Assembly: GCA_026120185.1 (NCBI GenBank)
Contig: JANUWF010001824.1
Location: forward strand, 1,178,001-1,242,000
Direction of reading: 5' to 3'
Length of the DNA stretch: 64,000 nucleotides
Source of the DNA: Voacanga thouarsii
Lineage: Eukaryota; Streptophyta; Magnoliopsida; Gentianales; Apocynaceae
The notes beneath the pieces were generated by a model that did not search any database, was not told the DNA's origin, and worked only from the letters and a program-made list of their open reading frames with translations. Numbering within the stretch: the stretch's first letter is position 1; each line of letters begins with the position of its first letter. Positions 47,056-58,882 of this stretch are shown one piece after another. A program made the position numbers and the translations under genes.

Positions 47056-48365
47056 ATGCCTAAAACCAAACAATTTTTCAAACCTAAAAAATGCACTAGA
47101 CCATCCTCATCATTTGACCCTTCATTAAAGCTACCTTCTTTCCATCTTAAAAATTTTGCTGATAAAAAATGTGAGGAATGGTATGATGCTTGGGTATTTA
47201 ATAGAATCATTGTTGAAAAAACAATCAAACCTTCCCTTGATAGGTCTTTTCATATAACAGAGATGCTTGGAAGGATTGGTTGGTATCTAATTTTAGGATT
47301 GAGAGGTGATTTTTGCTCAACCCTAGTGAAAGAATTTTATTCAAACATGAAAAATAAAAGGAAAAGATATGTACAACAAATCAAAACATCTGTAAAGGGC
47401 ACCCCCATAATTTTGACTAGGGCTAAATTAGCTGCGATTTTAACTGTTGATGGCTGTGGCCTTGGAAAGAAATTAACCACCATAAGAAGATTTTCTCTTC
47501 TGAGCCAACTTGGAATTTTAATGTTGCTTATCACCAGTTGGGTTTGGAATCAAGAGCATCCACACATAGTTCTTCCATTCTCCCCAGTAATGATCTTGCT
47601 ACTCAATTGAGGTTTATTCTATATCTCTTGTGTCTCAATGTTTGCCCTCGATTGAGTAGTTTAAATAAGGTTAGGGTTATTGATATTTACATACTTTCTA
47701 AAATGTTTCATGGAGAACTTATTCCCTTGCCCTTCTGTTACAAACTTCTATGCGAGATGTGGCGTCTTATGGCCTTGCTACCAAAGCTTTTGTTCTTTCC
47801 TTTGTGATTTCATAGGTTTGGAATATTTTTTATGTTTCTACAGAGAATGAACTTGTGGAACCTACTACTTCGTGCAATGTGGTCACTGAACAAGTACTAA
47901 CTCATTGCAACTATAAGTTTAACGCTACAACATCAACATAGTCAAAGTCAAAAGAGATTCCCCAAACTAGCATTCTTGAGCTTCAAGTTGAGTAAGAAGA
48001 TGAACCTCCCAAACAACAAAGGCATTCTGGGAGATCCTCAAGTGTCAATGATAATGTTCTAGCCAACATTCATACATCCTTGGAGTAATTAAGGGAGGAA
48101 ATGGCTGGAATAAGGGTAGAAATAGCTAATATGAGGGACAGGCATAATCGAAAGTTTGATGGGATTGTGCTTATTCAGCAACACGAAGATGATATTTTGC
48201 GCAATCCAAGGGTCAACCAAGATATTCATAGGGATTATTGGTGACATTATTAGGAGAGACAAGAAGGACCACATGGCATATTTGGAGGTCGTGGTGGCCC
48301 ATTTAGTGGTCTATTTGGAGGACAATTTGTTGGCCCGTCTAGAGGCTCTACTCTAAGATGTTCTT
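47056..48365 (+). pseudogene. Athila-type gag-like protein, unit 1 (frameshifted)
   Basis: This resembles the plant-retrotransposon gag-like domain often annotated 'putative plant transposon protein'. The start ATG at 47056 (MPKTKQFFKPKKCTRP) was chosen because the same ATG context recurs in unit 2. Domain landmarks are LRGDFCSTLVKEFYSNMK, VKGTPIILTRAKLAAIL, then, after a frameshift near 47530, LRFILYLLCLNVCPR and FHGELIPLPFCYKLL. A polar, probably coiled-coil part (EEMAGIRVEIANMRDRHNRK, about 48090-48150) and a glycine-rich end (GIFGGRGGPFSGLFGG, to 48358) complete about 430 residues. At least two frame changes interrupt it. Confidence 0.75.
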
Positions 48366-49757
48366 AAGTTCTTTGATTTTCTATTTTTATTTTTCTTTGA
48401 TTTTTAGTGTGCTTTTTTTTTCTTTCAAATCTTGTTATGTTTTTACTTTTGTGTTTATTTTTCTTTTTGTAATTTTGATCCCTTTCCTCTCACTAACAAT
48501 GCTTCTTTCAAATTTTGAAGAATGAATTTCACTCTCAATGGAGCTCATTTGCCTTGGGGAGTATTGCTTTCTTTTTCCTCTTTTTCTTTTTTGTCCCTTG
48601 GATATGCTTTATTTTGATATTTTAGGCCATTGAGGATAATGTCCAATTTAAGTGTGCGGGAGGGATTCAATGCTTTACAAAGTGCATGCTTTTTTATAAT
48701 CACTTTTCTTAAGAATCGGGACAAATATTTTTTTTTTTACATGATTAATTGGATTTTGGTATGAGGTTTTTCTGCCTATGATAAGGCGATGATTTTCTTT
48801 TCGACTTTGGATATAATTTTGTCATTCAATTAGTTGGATTTTATTGGAGTAAACTTGTGTATTAGGTTGAATATGTTAAGTCTTGAGAATTTAAGTTAAT
48901 CATGGTTATGTTTTGGGATTTGGATTGTATTTTGCTCATGTTGTTTGGATATGGATAATGTGATGAAATATAGGAAAAGTTTTTGACTAGTTCTTGTTTC
49001 ATGGAATTATAATTTGTGTAACTTTGAGTTGAGAATAAGGAATTTAAGAAATATGGAAAAAAAATTAAGTAAAAAAAAATCATTGTTTTGAGATATTGTT
49101 GAGATGTTGAAAAATGATGGAGAGAAAAAATGCTCTTATTTATTTGAAGACCTTTTGTTGAAAATGGGGTTAATATGGAAAGAAGTAGCAAGTATCATTT
49201 GATGCAGTCTCTTGAAATTGTCCCGAAGGCAAGGAAGCAAGAAAAAGTCAAGAAAGAAAGAAAAAATGCTGAAAAATTGATAATGACTATAAGGGAGTAG
49301 ATAAGGTGTGTGAAAAGGAAGCCAATCAATTGAGGCTAATTCACTAAGTCATCTTGGAAAAAAAATGTGTGTTGAAAAAAAAGCAAAGAAAACAAATTGA
49401 GTGTGTCCCTATTTCACTACTTAGAGCTGTGCAAATTTGATTCTATGAGTTTTAAATTGGTTGAACAACTTAACTTATATGATTTGTGTTATCCATGCCT
49501 TAGCTTCAATGTTGAAATAATTTTCTTAAACTAATGTATAAGCTTGTTTAACTTAACTTTGAGGGTCTTGACTTGTGTGATTTAATGCATGAGTTTACAA
49601 AAGTTTTTAAAGGGTTGAAGCAGTGACAAGTTTATATCTAAAGTTAGAAAGGAAATTATGATTTTGTTGTAGATGAATTTGAGAAGAGATAATTTGTTTT
49701 GTGTGCATTGTCCAAGCACTTGCTTGAGGGCAAGCAAAGCTTACGTGTGGGGGAATA
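48366..49757 (+). repeat. Non-coding tail of unit 1 with two polypurine-like runs
   Basis: This is AT-rich sequence without a supported gene. AATTTAAGTGTGCGGGAGGG lies at about 48646-48665, and the true LTR-adjacent polypurine tract GTGTGGGGGAAT at 49745-49756. The minus-strand frame 48862-49191 has no domain. Confidence 0.65.
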
Positions 49758-51742
49758 TGATAGAGCTTAAATTCATTTATATTTTCCTAGTCATTTGAGG
49801 ATATTTTGTGATACTTTTGATATAATAACTAGTTCTGCTCTTTCTTATTTGATATTTCACTTATAAAAATATTTTTCTATAATTTTATGTAGAAATTGAT
49901 GAAATTAGAACCAAATTGAAGAAATCTCATGCAGACCCGGAGCCAACTCAAAAATACTAATCTGATACAAGCCCACATTTGGAAAACAACACAAAAAAAT
50001 TAAAAATGGGCCTGAGACAGAGTGACCAAGCCGCGGGAGGATGTATGCGTGTTGCGGCCTGATTGTGGGAAAATTGAGAAAGGAGCCACGAGATGGTCAC
50101 AGCAAGCCACAAGATGCTTGCAGTCGGCTCGGGCGAGACAGCTTGAAGCGATAAGAAAGAAGGCAGTTCAGTGGCTCAGCTTCATTGGGGAATCGGCTTG
50201 GGTAGCCAACTAAGTAAAGAGAAGAAACAACTTAGATCTTCAGTCAGCAAAGAGAAGGAAGATGCAGATGGCTTTACTCGGCTCAACAAGGAAATTGCAG
50301 CTTGAAAAAGAAAGAACTCGGCTTGGTGGCTTCAAGAAGAAGAAGGTAGTCGACTTGAAGAATTAATGATGAGATGGCTCGGACAGTCGGCGGCTTCAGC
50401 AGGAAGAAGAAATGACTTTAGCTTGATCAAAATTAAAAGAAAAAACAACGGCTCGATGGTTCAGTCGAGCTAATTTCAAGGAAAAGTAAGAATTAGCTTC
50501 GGTGGTTCGATCAGTTTGAAGAAAAAATAGCTTTGGCTGCTTCGATAGTTTAATAGCTTCATTGCTTGATCAAGTACGAAGCGATAATCTTAGTGTCTTC
50601 TGTGGCTTGGCCAACAACTTCAATCTAAAAGAAGTGGAACGGTGGATTTAAGTGGGTTAATTCAGGGGAATTTGTATAGAATTTTAGAACCCTGATAGGA
50701 AATTACTTATTTCCACGTTAGGATTTTTAGGAAATATGTTAACCTGTAAATAATTCTCATTCACATTAAGGGTTGGTGTGAAAAATATGAAAAATTAGAA
50801 ATATATTTAGAGTGCAGTACGTAATTTTTTCTCTGGTGAAATTCGTCACTTAAGGGGCATTGTTTAAGAAGGTTTTCAAGAAAGAAAAATGGGGCTTGTC
50901 TATGAGTTCTTTCTTTTATCTTTGTTTTCTTTTTTCTAGAATAATGATGTGATCAATGTTTTCATTGTAATTTGACATTATTTTGGGATTAATGATTTAA
51001 TTTAGTCTTTTGATCAATTGATTATTATGCTTGGTATTTGATTACTTGTTTGAATTAAGGAATTAATTTATTGGTTCTTCTTCTTGACTTGCTTGCAAAA
51101 GAGGTTAATAACGGTTTTAATTTAATTAATTTCATATTTGTTATCTCTTAACTTGGTTGCAAAAGGGGTTAAGTGTTAAGAACTTGTGTAATTAAGGATT
51201 AGTTGATGATTGCTACAATATAGATTTATTGGCTAATTTTATGCTGTAACTCACCAAGAATATAGGGATTTATGTAAGGATTGATTCTAATGCATCTTTT
51301 AGGTAAATTGGTTGAGACAAAATATGTTCGTTGATTTTAACTAAAGTGTAGTGATTCCATAGATTGCAAACTAAGTGGGTCTATTTTAATTCTTTCATAA
51401 TCCCAAGATAATAATTGATTGTGATAATTGCTGAGTAATTCATTACCAAGTCTTCAAGAATATTTGTCTAAATTGCATATTCTTTCATTCTTGAGTTGTA
51501 TATAGTTTTTTCTGATTTCCTTGTTATTCTCTTATCACTTTATTGGGTCAGTTAAACAATGAATAAAGAGTAACTAATGGTGGTTGCTCCTTGAGTATCG
51601 ATACTCATTAATTCCCTACACTATGCTTGCGATGAGTATACTTGCTCAAATATGTAATATGGGGATTAATGTTATAATTGAAACTTGGTTAGGGATAGAT
51701 TTAAAATTGTATGATTTTTGTGCACCCAAATTCTAAGCATCA
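49758..51742 (+). mobile_element. Athila-array LTR2 (complete)
   Basis: This 1,985-bp LTR starts TGATAGAGCTTAAATTC after the polypurine tract and ends TTCTAAGCATCA before a primer-binding site. It is therefore at once the 3' LTR of unit 1 and the 5' LTR of unit 2. It matches LTR1 and, more distantly, LTR-E and LTR-G. The open frame 50022-50213 falls in the GC-richer CGGCTCGG-like region and is not conserved in LTR1. Confidence 0.87.
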
Positions 51743-52815
51743 TGTTTTTGGCGCCATTGCCAAGGGAAAATATTATGACTGTTTGGATTTCATTAATTTG
51801 GCCTTGTGAATATGTAAATAGGTAAATACATGTTTATAATTACTAACTTGTCTAAATTGTATATTGTATATATTGTATATTGTCCTATTTAATTTTACTA
51901 ACTCAATATTCAGATGAAATATGTGCATTAATTGTATTCGACTGTTTGATGATTTTTACATCATATATTATAAGTCAATACTTGCTCTTCCAGTGCTTTT
52001 CATAATGTTTCCATACTTCACTGGAATTTATACATTAGTGGACATTGTGGGTAATTTTTGAAACATAACGGTAACACTCTTGTATGATTGAGTGGTACGC
52101 TAGTTGACATTGTGGTCTAACATTATTCTTTTGCTATTTGAGTTGGAAATTGTCAATGGCATTGCATTTGAAAAACATAATCTTAGGAAAATGTTTTTAA
52201 TTGAGAAGAAAACATTCTTGCAAATTGTGTTTGTTTTTATTTCAGCCAAAATGCCTAAAACCAAAACAATTTTTCAAACATAAAAAATGCACTAGACCAT
52301 CCTCATCTTTCAACCCTTCATTAAAGCTACCTTTTTTCCATCTTAAAAATTTCGCTGATAAAAAATGTGAGGAGTGGGATGATGCTAGGGCATTGAATAG
52401 AATCATTGTTGAAAAACCAATTAAGCCTTCCCTTGATAGGTCTTTGCATATAACAGAGGTGTTTGGAAGGATTGGTGGGGGTCTAATTTTAGGATTGAGA
52501 GGTGATTTTTGCCCTACCCTAGTGAAAGAATTTTATGCAACCATGAAAAGTAAAAGGAAAATATATTTACAACAAATTGAAGCATTTGTAAAGGGCACCT
52601 CCATAATTTTGACTAGGGCTCAATTAGTTACCATTTTAAATGTTGATGATAGTGGTTTTGGATAGAAATTGAACACCACAATAAGTTGATCTCTTATGAG
52701 CCAACATGGAATTTTAATGTTGCTTATCACCAGTTGGGTTTGGAATGAAGAGCATTCACACATGGTTTTTCCTTTCTCCCTAGTAATGATCTTGCTCCTC
52801 AATTGAGGGTTATTT
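51743..52815 (+). pseudogene. Athila-array internal region 2 and gag-like fragment
   Basis: This second internal region is homologous to 45745-47617. The primer-binding site TGGCGCCATTGCCAAGG is at 51749-51765. About 812 bp (45985-46797 of unit 1, including the TA and polypyrimidine tracts) are absent. The gag-like gene starts at 52251; an extra A shortly after puts the conserved part into the frame 52201-52665 (LRGDFCPTLVKEFYATMK, VKGTSIILTRAQL). It ends where LTR-F begins at 52816. Confidence 0.8.
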
Positions 52816-53720
52816 TGTTAGTGTTGTGTCCTAGAGGCAATCACTTGTACATTGTATATGACACATTTTATTTAAAAAAATGCATTATTTATCTTACAGT
52901 TTCTTTTGTTTACTTTAAGTAATATAACTATTCGATAAAGTCCCTAGTAAAACACTGTGCTAAGAAAATTATGATAGAGATCATAATATGAGATTCCTAC
53001 TACACTGGATGGTGTTAGTACTTAAATAGTCCCTAGTCATAGTATTAATGAGACAGGACATCATTAATACGTTAAGACTAGCATGTGTTAGACTTCCTGA
53101 TTTGATCAGGCGGTGGTTCTCATAACCGTGAGTATTGAGATACTTAATGTTAACACATGGATGCTTGTTAATGGAACAAGTTCATTGGATGACCTAGCTT
53201 TGAGATAATCGTATGGATAACTATTTAGTGCCAGTGATATAATCTTAATAGAGCAAACGTGCAAGTATCTTTAGGCTTGAGATCTCCAAGGTACTTTGTT
53301 TGCCGAGCTTTGTACTTTGATTCCAATCTCCAGAGCTCGATTGAGGGCCGCATATGGGATGGATATTGGGTACATTGTGAGGTAAACGAAAGTAGTTGAG
53401 AGGGTCAATAAAGGATTCACCAATCCTAATAGTAGGGGCGAATATCTCACGGCCACTTGTAGGAATTACTACTCGAAAGTCCTTGGCCAAGGCGATTGTG
53501 TATTGGAAATAGTTCCAATTGATACACTTCTACAGTAGTGGGTTCCTTGTACAAGTACTATTGTATTCGGGCCAGAATTAATTCTGGAGGGAGTTGGCAC
53601 TAATTTTGTACTCCAAACTGAATGAGATATTATATGGTGAAAGGAGTTAATTGCACTGAAGTTTGTTATTGAAGGGTTCATGTCAAGCCACTTGACTTCT
53701 TGGACTCTTAGGTGGTCATG
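52816..53720 (+). mobile_element. LTR-F: Angela-like copia LTR, left part
   Basis: It starts TGTTAGTGTTGTGTCC and matches LTR-A from its first base. It is interrupted at 53720 by Copia-B and resumes at 63557, in step with LTR-A (GGTGGTCATGATGTGTTGC). Confidence 0.87.
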
Positions 53721-55762
53721 TGATGGTGAATGCAGTAAGACAGGGAGCCATGGACGATAAAAAACAGAGACCCAAAAAAATTAAACGCGGGCCATAAAGG
53801 CTATGCGGAAGCGTGAAGATCATACATTTGCGCTCCTTAACCCTTCTAGGTTGAGTAAGAGCGGATTGAACGACTGGAATCGCCTCGCTTTGCACAGTTG
53901 AAGGAGCTTCCGGTTGAACACCCGCTAGCCTTCGACTTCGTCTTGTTTGCATTAACGCTTAGCTCTCCAGCTCTCGGGGTATTCCTCAGCCTAACCTCTA
54001 GTCGGTGAACACTATGGTGAAGAGGAAGGGTCTCAATTCTCCTTAGTTCGTTCGCTATTGATTAGCAAAGAACAAGAGAAAAACAAGAAGAAGAAGGAGA
54101 GAGCTTTTGTGAGAGAGAGAGAGACTCACGTGAGAGTCCCCTTGGCCAAGGAAAATTAGGGTTTTTTTCTTTTCAAAGAGTTGTTTATATTTTAGCCAAA
54201 ATTAGGTCTCTCAATCTCTGATAAACATATCCCCGGGATTTCAAAATATCCGGATGTTATCCTGAGAAACAGTTTGGCCTAACCTTAAACTCCTCTTAAC
54301 CGTATCTGGAAAAACCCTAAGGTCCAAGCTATTGGGCCAGATAAATATTTATTATTTTTCTTGGACCCAAAAGGCCCAAAATAATAAATATTAATTATTT
54401 ATTTTCTGGGCTTACATAAGTAACCCAATAAATAATTAATGAGCCCAAATGAACCATAATAATTAACCTCTAATTATTTATTTCTTGGGCCTACATAAAT
54501 AACCCAATAAATAATTAAACATTAATTATTTCCCCTAGTTTAAGCTCAGGTTAATTTCTTAATTATTCATACTGGACCTAGGCCCTGAATAATTAATTAA
54601 CCAAATAAACTAGATAATTAATTTCTCTCAACTCCTATTTTATTTATTTATTTATTTATTTTATTCTAGTCCAATAATAAATTAGACTTCCTGAATAAAA
54701 TAAAATAAAAAAAAATAAAAAAAAATCCTCTTCAACTGAGACCAATTCCTCATCCCAAAAATAGTTAGGACTTACGGGCTATCCCGAGGACCAAAAAGAC
54801 ACATCGCCTTGGCTGCTAAAATGACCAAAATACCCCTGCTATAAAAATAGCTGTATTTTGCATTTTAAATATTTCCTAATATCACCATAAGGAAATATTG
54901 ACCCCAAGGACAATGCTGCGTTAGCAAAGTCTCCGACCTACAGGTGAAATGACTAAAATACCCCTCTATACATCGCCGTACATTTAGAGAGGAAGAAGTA
55001 TACTAACACCCCTCTAAATGACATCTACCATCCTTAGGCTTCTAGTCCAATGATCCACGACTTCCTGGAGTGTTTCCGCTTTCCAAGGGAGCTACCCTAA
55101 AGCAAACATCCAAGTCATGTTTCCCGGGGCCCCGGATAATTTAGACCATTCGGACAACCACAAGGGGCGATATAGTGCGAAAACTATCTTGTATAAGTCT
55201 GTCTTAACTAACTAGTCACACATACCCAACATGCAAGTATATTGGCCCTACTATAGAACCTCAACTATAGCAAATCAAAGTATATGCTTCCAGCCTTCGC
55301 TGGACCACCAACTCATACTCAAGTCGTAGAGTACTGGTCCACGTCGTAGCGGTAGTAGTCTAGGTTTCTACCATATAGTACTTTGAGAAACCACTACTAC
55401 AGTCCTGTTCTACGTATTCGAAATACGCTTATGTCATGAAGTGAGTGGACTACCCACCGGCTAAAGGTAAGCCATTCCCCATTTGGAATTCATAACATAA
55501 TAACCTAAACATGATGAGGTTCCCAGTCTCATCAATAGGTTAAGAACAAATGTTTATGTGTTAAATAACCCGTGATCCATACCTTATTGTGAGAGACCAC
55601 CATTCACATGGATCACTTATTTAAACACAATGGGTCTGTTCCAAACGAAAATCGTGCACAAACAAAAAGTAAATTCACAAACAATTTCCGAAAACAAATT
55701 CTTTTATTAAATAATTCGATTTTACATCAGAAACCTAGTCTAAGAGGGCATACAATCCAACA
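53721..55762 (-). repeat. Copia-B 3' LTR
   Basis: 2,042 bp. Compared by eye with 61511-63556 I count roughly 40-45 differences, about 98% identity, many of them single-base indels. A minus-strand AATATAAAC box lies near 54183-54192. Confidence 0.92.
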
Positions 55763-55775
55763 ATCTCCCACTTGC
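55763..55775 (-). other. Polypurine tract of Copia-B
   Basis: The minus strand reads AAGTGGGAGAT directly before the LTR start TGTTGGATTG. Confidence 0.8.
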
Positions 55776-56540
55776 ACTCGAAGACTAGGTAAGTCCATAG
55801 GTGCCCACCCCTATGGCGTCTAAGTGTCTCTTGAAGACTCTCTCAGCCAAAGGCTTGGTGAATGGGTCTGCTAGATTGTTTTCTTAGGTAATATGCTCCA
55901 CCACGACTTCCCGTCTCTGGATGAAATCTTGGATCAGGTGGTACTTCCTCTCGATGTGTTTCCCCTTCTTGTGGTTCCGAAGCTCCTTAGATTGCGACAC
56001 TGCTCCAGTGTTGTCGCAATACATCACAACCGGCCTATCCATATGTGGTACGACTCCAAGTTCTGAAAGAAAATTCCGGAGCCAGACTGCTTCCTTGGAC
56101 GCTTCCGAAGCCGCCACATACTCAGCCTTCTATGGTTGAGTCGACAATACAAGATTGCTTGATACTCCTCCATGAAATTGCTCCTCCAGTACAAGGTGAA
56201 GACATATCCACTAGTGGATTTTCTCTCACCCTTATCCGCTCGGAAGTCCGAGTCCGTGTATCCCGCAGAACCAAATCATCAGCCTTGTAAACCAAAGATA
56301 TAATCTCTCGTTCCCTTGAGGTACTTGAGAATATGCTTTACAGACTTGCCAATGAACCTCCCCTGGGTTTGACCGATATCCGCTAACTAAGCCCACGGCA
56401 AAGCGTATATCCGGCCTAGTACACAAGCATGGCGTACATGAGACTTCCCACCGCCGAGCGTAGGGAATCCTACTCATTCTATCCTTTTCTTCTTGAGACT
56501 TAGGACAGATCCTTCGAAGAAAATGACAACCCATGTCCGC
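55776..56540 (-). pseudogene. Copia-B RNase H (frameshifted)
   Basis: The C-terminal piece at 55884-56117 has AASEASKEAVWLRNFLSELG, then VVMYCDNTGAVSQSKE and the KGKHIERKYHLI end typical of copia RNase H. The N-terminal piece (56232-56534) holds CTRPDIRFAVGLVS. The middle, with the catalytic DSDF segment, is split by indels near 56135 and 56300. Confidence 0.82.
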
Positions 56541-57290
56541 AATGGATTAGAGCTCCCTTGCATGAGTCCATGCTGTACTTGGCCGACATCTTGTCAATGT
56601 ATGTCGCTTGGGATAATCCTAACATTCTCTCGCTTCCTATTTCTAAGAAGCTTAATCCCGAGAATGTAGTCGGCTTCTCCCAAGTCCTTCATACTGAATT
56701 GACTAGACAGCCAAACCTTTGTAGATGACAATGTCCCTACATCATTTCCAATGAGTAGAATGTCATCCACATACGAGACAAGAAAAACCACATTGATGCC
56801 TTCAAGTTTCCTGTACACGCATGGTTCATCTTCGTTTTGAATAAAACCATAAGACTTTATAGTCTCATCAAAACGAATGTTCCATGCTCTTGATGCTCGC
56901 TTAAGTCCATAAATGGACTTCTTAAGCTTGCAAACCATGTGTTCCTCGGCCTTCAAGCAATGAAGCCTTCCGGTTGGGACATATAGATGTCTTCGCTAAG
57001 ATGGCCATTTAAGAATGCCGTCTTGACATCCATTTGCCATATCTCGTAGTCATAGTGACAAAGCGATGGCAAGGAGGATGCGAATGGATTTAAGCATGGT
57101 TATCGGGGAAAAGGTTTCCTCATAGTCGATACCCTCTTTCTGAGTATACCTTTTCGCCACAAGCCTAGCTTTGAAGGTTTCCACCTTCCCATCCGCTCCT
57201 CTCTTCCTCTTGTATACCTACTTGCACCCAATGGGTTTTATCCCTTCAAGTGAAGCTACAAGATCCCAAACCTGATTGAGGTACATAGAC
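56541..57290 (-). pseudogene. Copia-B reverse transcriptase (frameshifted)
   Basis: The piece at 56594-56956 reads VCKLKKSIYGLKRASRAW, CVYRKLEGINVVFLVSYVDD (catalytic YVDD at 56762-56773) and FSMKDLGEADYILGIKL. The N-terminal RT block (57000-57290) lies in other frames, and its first part is fused to the integrase frame (NQVWDLV, GIKPIGCK). At least three indels separate the blocks. Confidence 0.85.
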
Positions 57291-58522
57291 TCAATCTCGG
57301 CTTTCATTGCTTCATGCCACATATTTGCATCGGCATCAACAATAGCCTCCTCGTATCTAGCAGGGTCTTGTTCCTGATGGTCGGAAACCAGCTCAAAGGC
57401 TTCTCCAGTCCATCTATCCGGAACCCTAGACACTCTCCCACTACGACGAGGCTCCATTTGTACAGGTTCTTGAGGCTGTGCCTCTTCTTGTTCCAAAATC
57501 GGGTCAGTAGAAGTTGATTCCATAGATAACTTCTCCTGCAGTTCCAACCTCGTTGAACCTTTAGTGGAAGTACTTTGATCATCTTCCAAGTATCTAGCAT
57601 TGGTACCGACTAGTACCTTCTCGCTCCTTAGGATGATAAAAGTAGCCTCATTTTGTCCCTTTTGGATACCCAACAAAATAGCATAATTCCGATCTTGGTT
57701 CCAACTTGTCTCCCTTGATCGAGACATAAGTCGGACACCCCCAAATCCCGAGATGATTCGGACTTGGCTTATGCCCACCCACATCTCATAGGGAGTCCTA
57801 GGTACCGACTTGGAAGGCACCAAGTTCGTAATATATGCCGCCGTTTCCAGGGCATATCCCCAAAAGGACACTGGAAGAGTAGCATGAGACATCATGCTTC
57901 GGACCATTTCCATCAACGTCCTGTTCCTTCTCTCAGCTACTCCGTTCTGCTGGGGGGTTCCCAGCGCAGAGAGCTGGGATACTATCCCATGATGTACCAT
58001 GTAGTCCTTGAATTCACCTAGGAGGTACTCTCCACCACGATCCGATCGTAAGGTTTTGATTAATTTACTCGTCCGACGCTCCACTTCACCCTTAAACTCT
58101 TTGAACTTGTCAAAAGAGTCGACTTGCGTCTCATCGGTAAATGTAACCATACCTCGTACAATCATCCGTGAACGTGATGAAGTACTCAAAACCTCCCCGG
58201 TCGGTGTAGACAATGGACCGCACACATCGATGTGAACAAGACTCAACACCTCATCGGCTCTATCCGCCTTTGGTGTAAAAGACCTTTTGGTCATTTTTCC
58301 CATCGTGCAAGATTCACACCGAGGCCAACTTTCCAATCTCAATGAGCCCAAAGGCCCATCATGGATTAGCCTCCGAATCTCGGTTGAGTTAATATGACCC
58401 AACCTCGGATGCCAAAGGTATGAATCATTGATATTGGTCTTTCTCTTCTTAGTTAAAGGTTCGGACAGAGCGTTATTTGATTGGTTGTTAATAGGGTTTA
58501 AAAAGAACAAATTTCCATACAT
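57218..58522 (-). pseudogene. Copia-B GAG-pre and integrase, long open frame (434 codons)
   Basis: This is the longest open frame in the window. In order it encodes the GAG-pre/zinc region (SYLWHPRLGHIN...CESCTMGKMTK, zinc ligands present), the integrase core with LVHIDVCGPL (first Asp), LRSDRGGEYLLGEF (second Asp) and NGVAERRNR (Glu), the variable linker, and the RT start (EIESMYLNQVWDLV). The stretch after CGPLSTP is out of frame for about 30 codons and then returns to frame, shown by unusual residues where Copia-A and Copia-A2 agree on FEYFITF. It is near-intact but probably inactive. Confidence 0.88.
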
Positions 58523-58880
58523 GTGCCCAAGACATAAAATTTCTCCATCTCTACCGATAGAAATACCGTAATGGAAAGATACGTAATATCCTTGATTAAT
58601 AAGTTTTGCAACTCGAAATCAAATTCTCGACGAAAACCAGGTACATATAAAATGTCTTTTAAAACCACTATCTTATTACAATCAAAATTAAGATCCAGCT
58701 CTCCCACCGCAAGGGCCCGGACTTGTGCTCCATTACCCACTCGAAGCCCATGTTCGCCCTTCTTGAGTCTTCTTATCTTCCTAAACCCCCGCAAGGAGTT
58801 ACGGATATGATCGATGGCTCCCGAATCAACAATCCAAGTGGAAGTTGATCCTACCATTGATATGGACTCTAGATAGTAAA
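58523..58880 (-). pseudogene. Copia-B aspartic protease
   Basis: The frame at 58498-59073 enters protease with TSTWIVDSGAIDHI (active site DSGA, 58818-58827) and ends in VVLKDILYVPGFRREF, the usual end of copia protease. It lies in a different frame from gag. The first 60 codons of that open frame are gag sequence read out of frame, so either a gag-pol shift or a mutation joins them. Confidence 0.82.
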
Positions 58881-58882
58881 CA

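Larger units (their letters stand above)
45745..49757 (+). mobile_element. Athila-array internal region 1 (gag-only, non-autonomous)
   Basis: This is about 4 kb between two LTRs. It contains a primer-binding site, a pyrimidine-rich spacer, one gag-like gene in pieces (47056-48365), a 1.4-kb non-coding tail and a polypurine tract. I find no protease, RT, RNase H or integrase motif in any frame, so this unit must depend on enzymes from another element. Confidence 0.8.
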
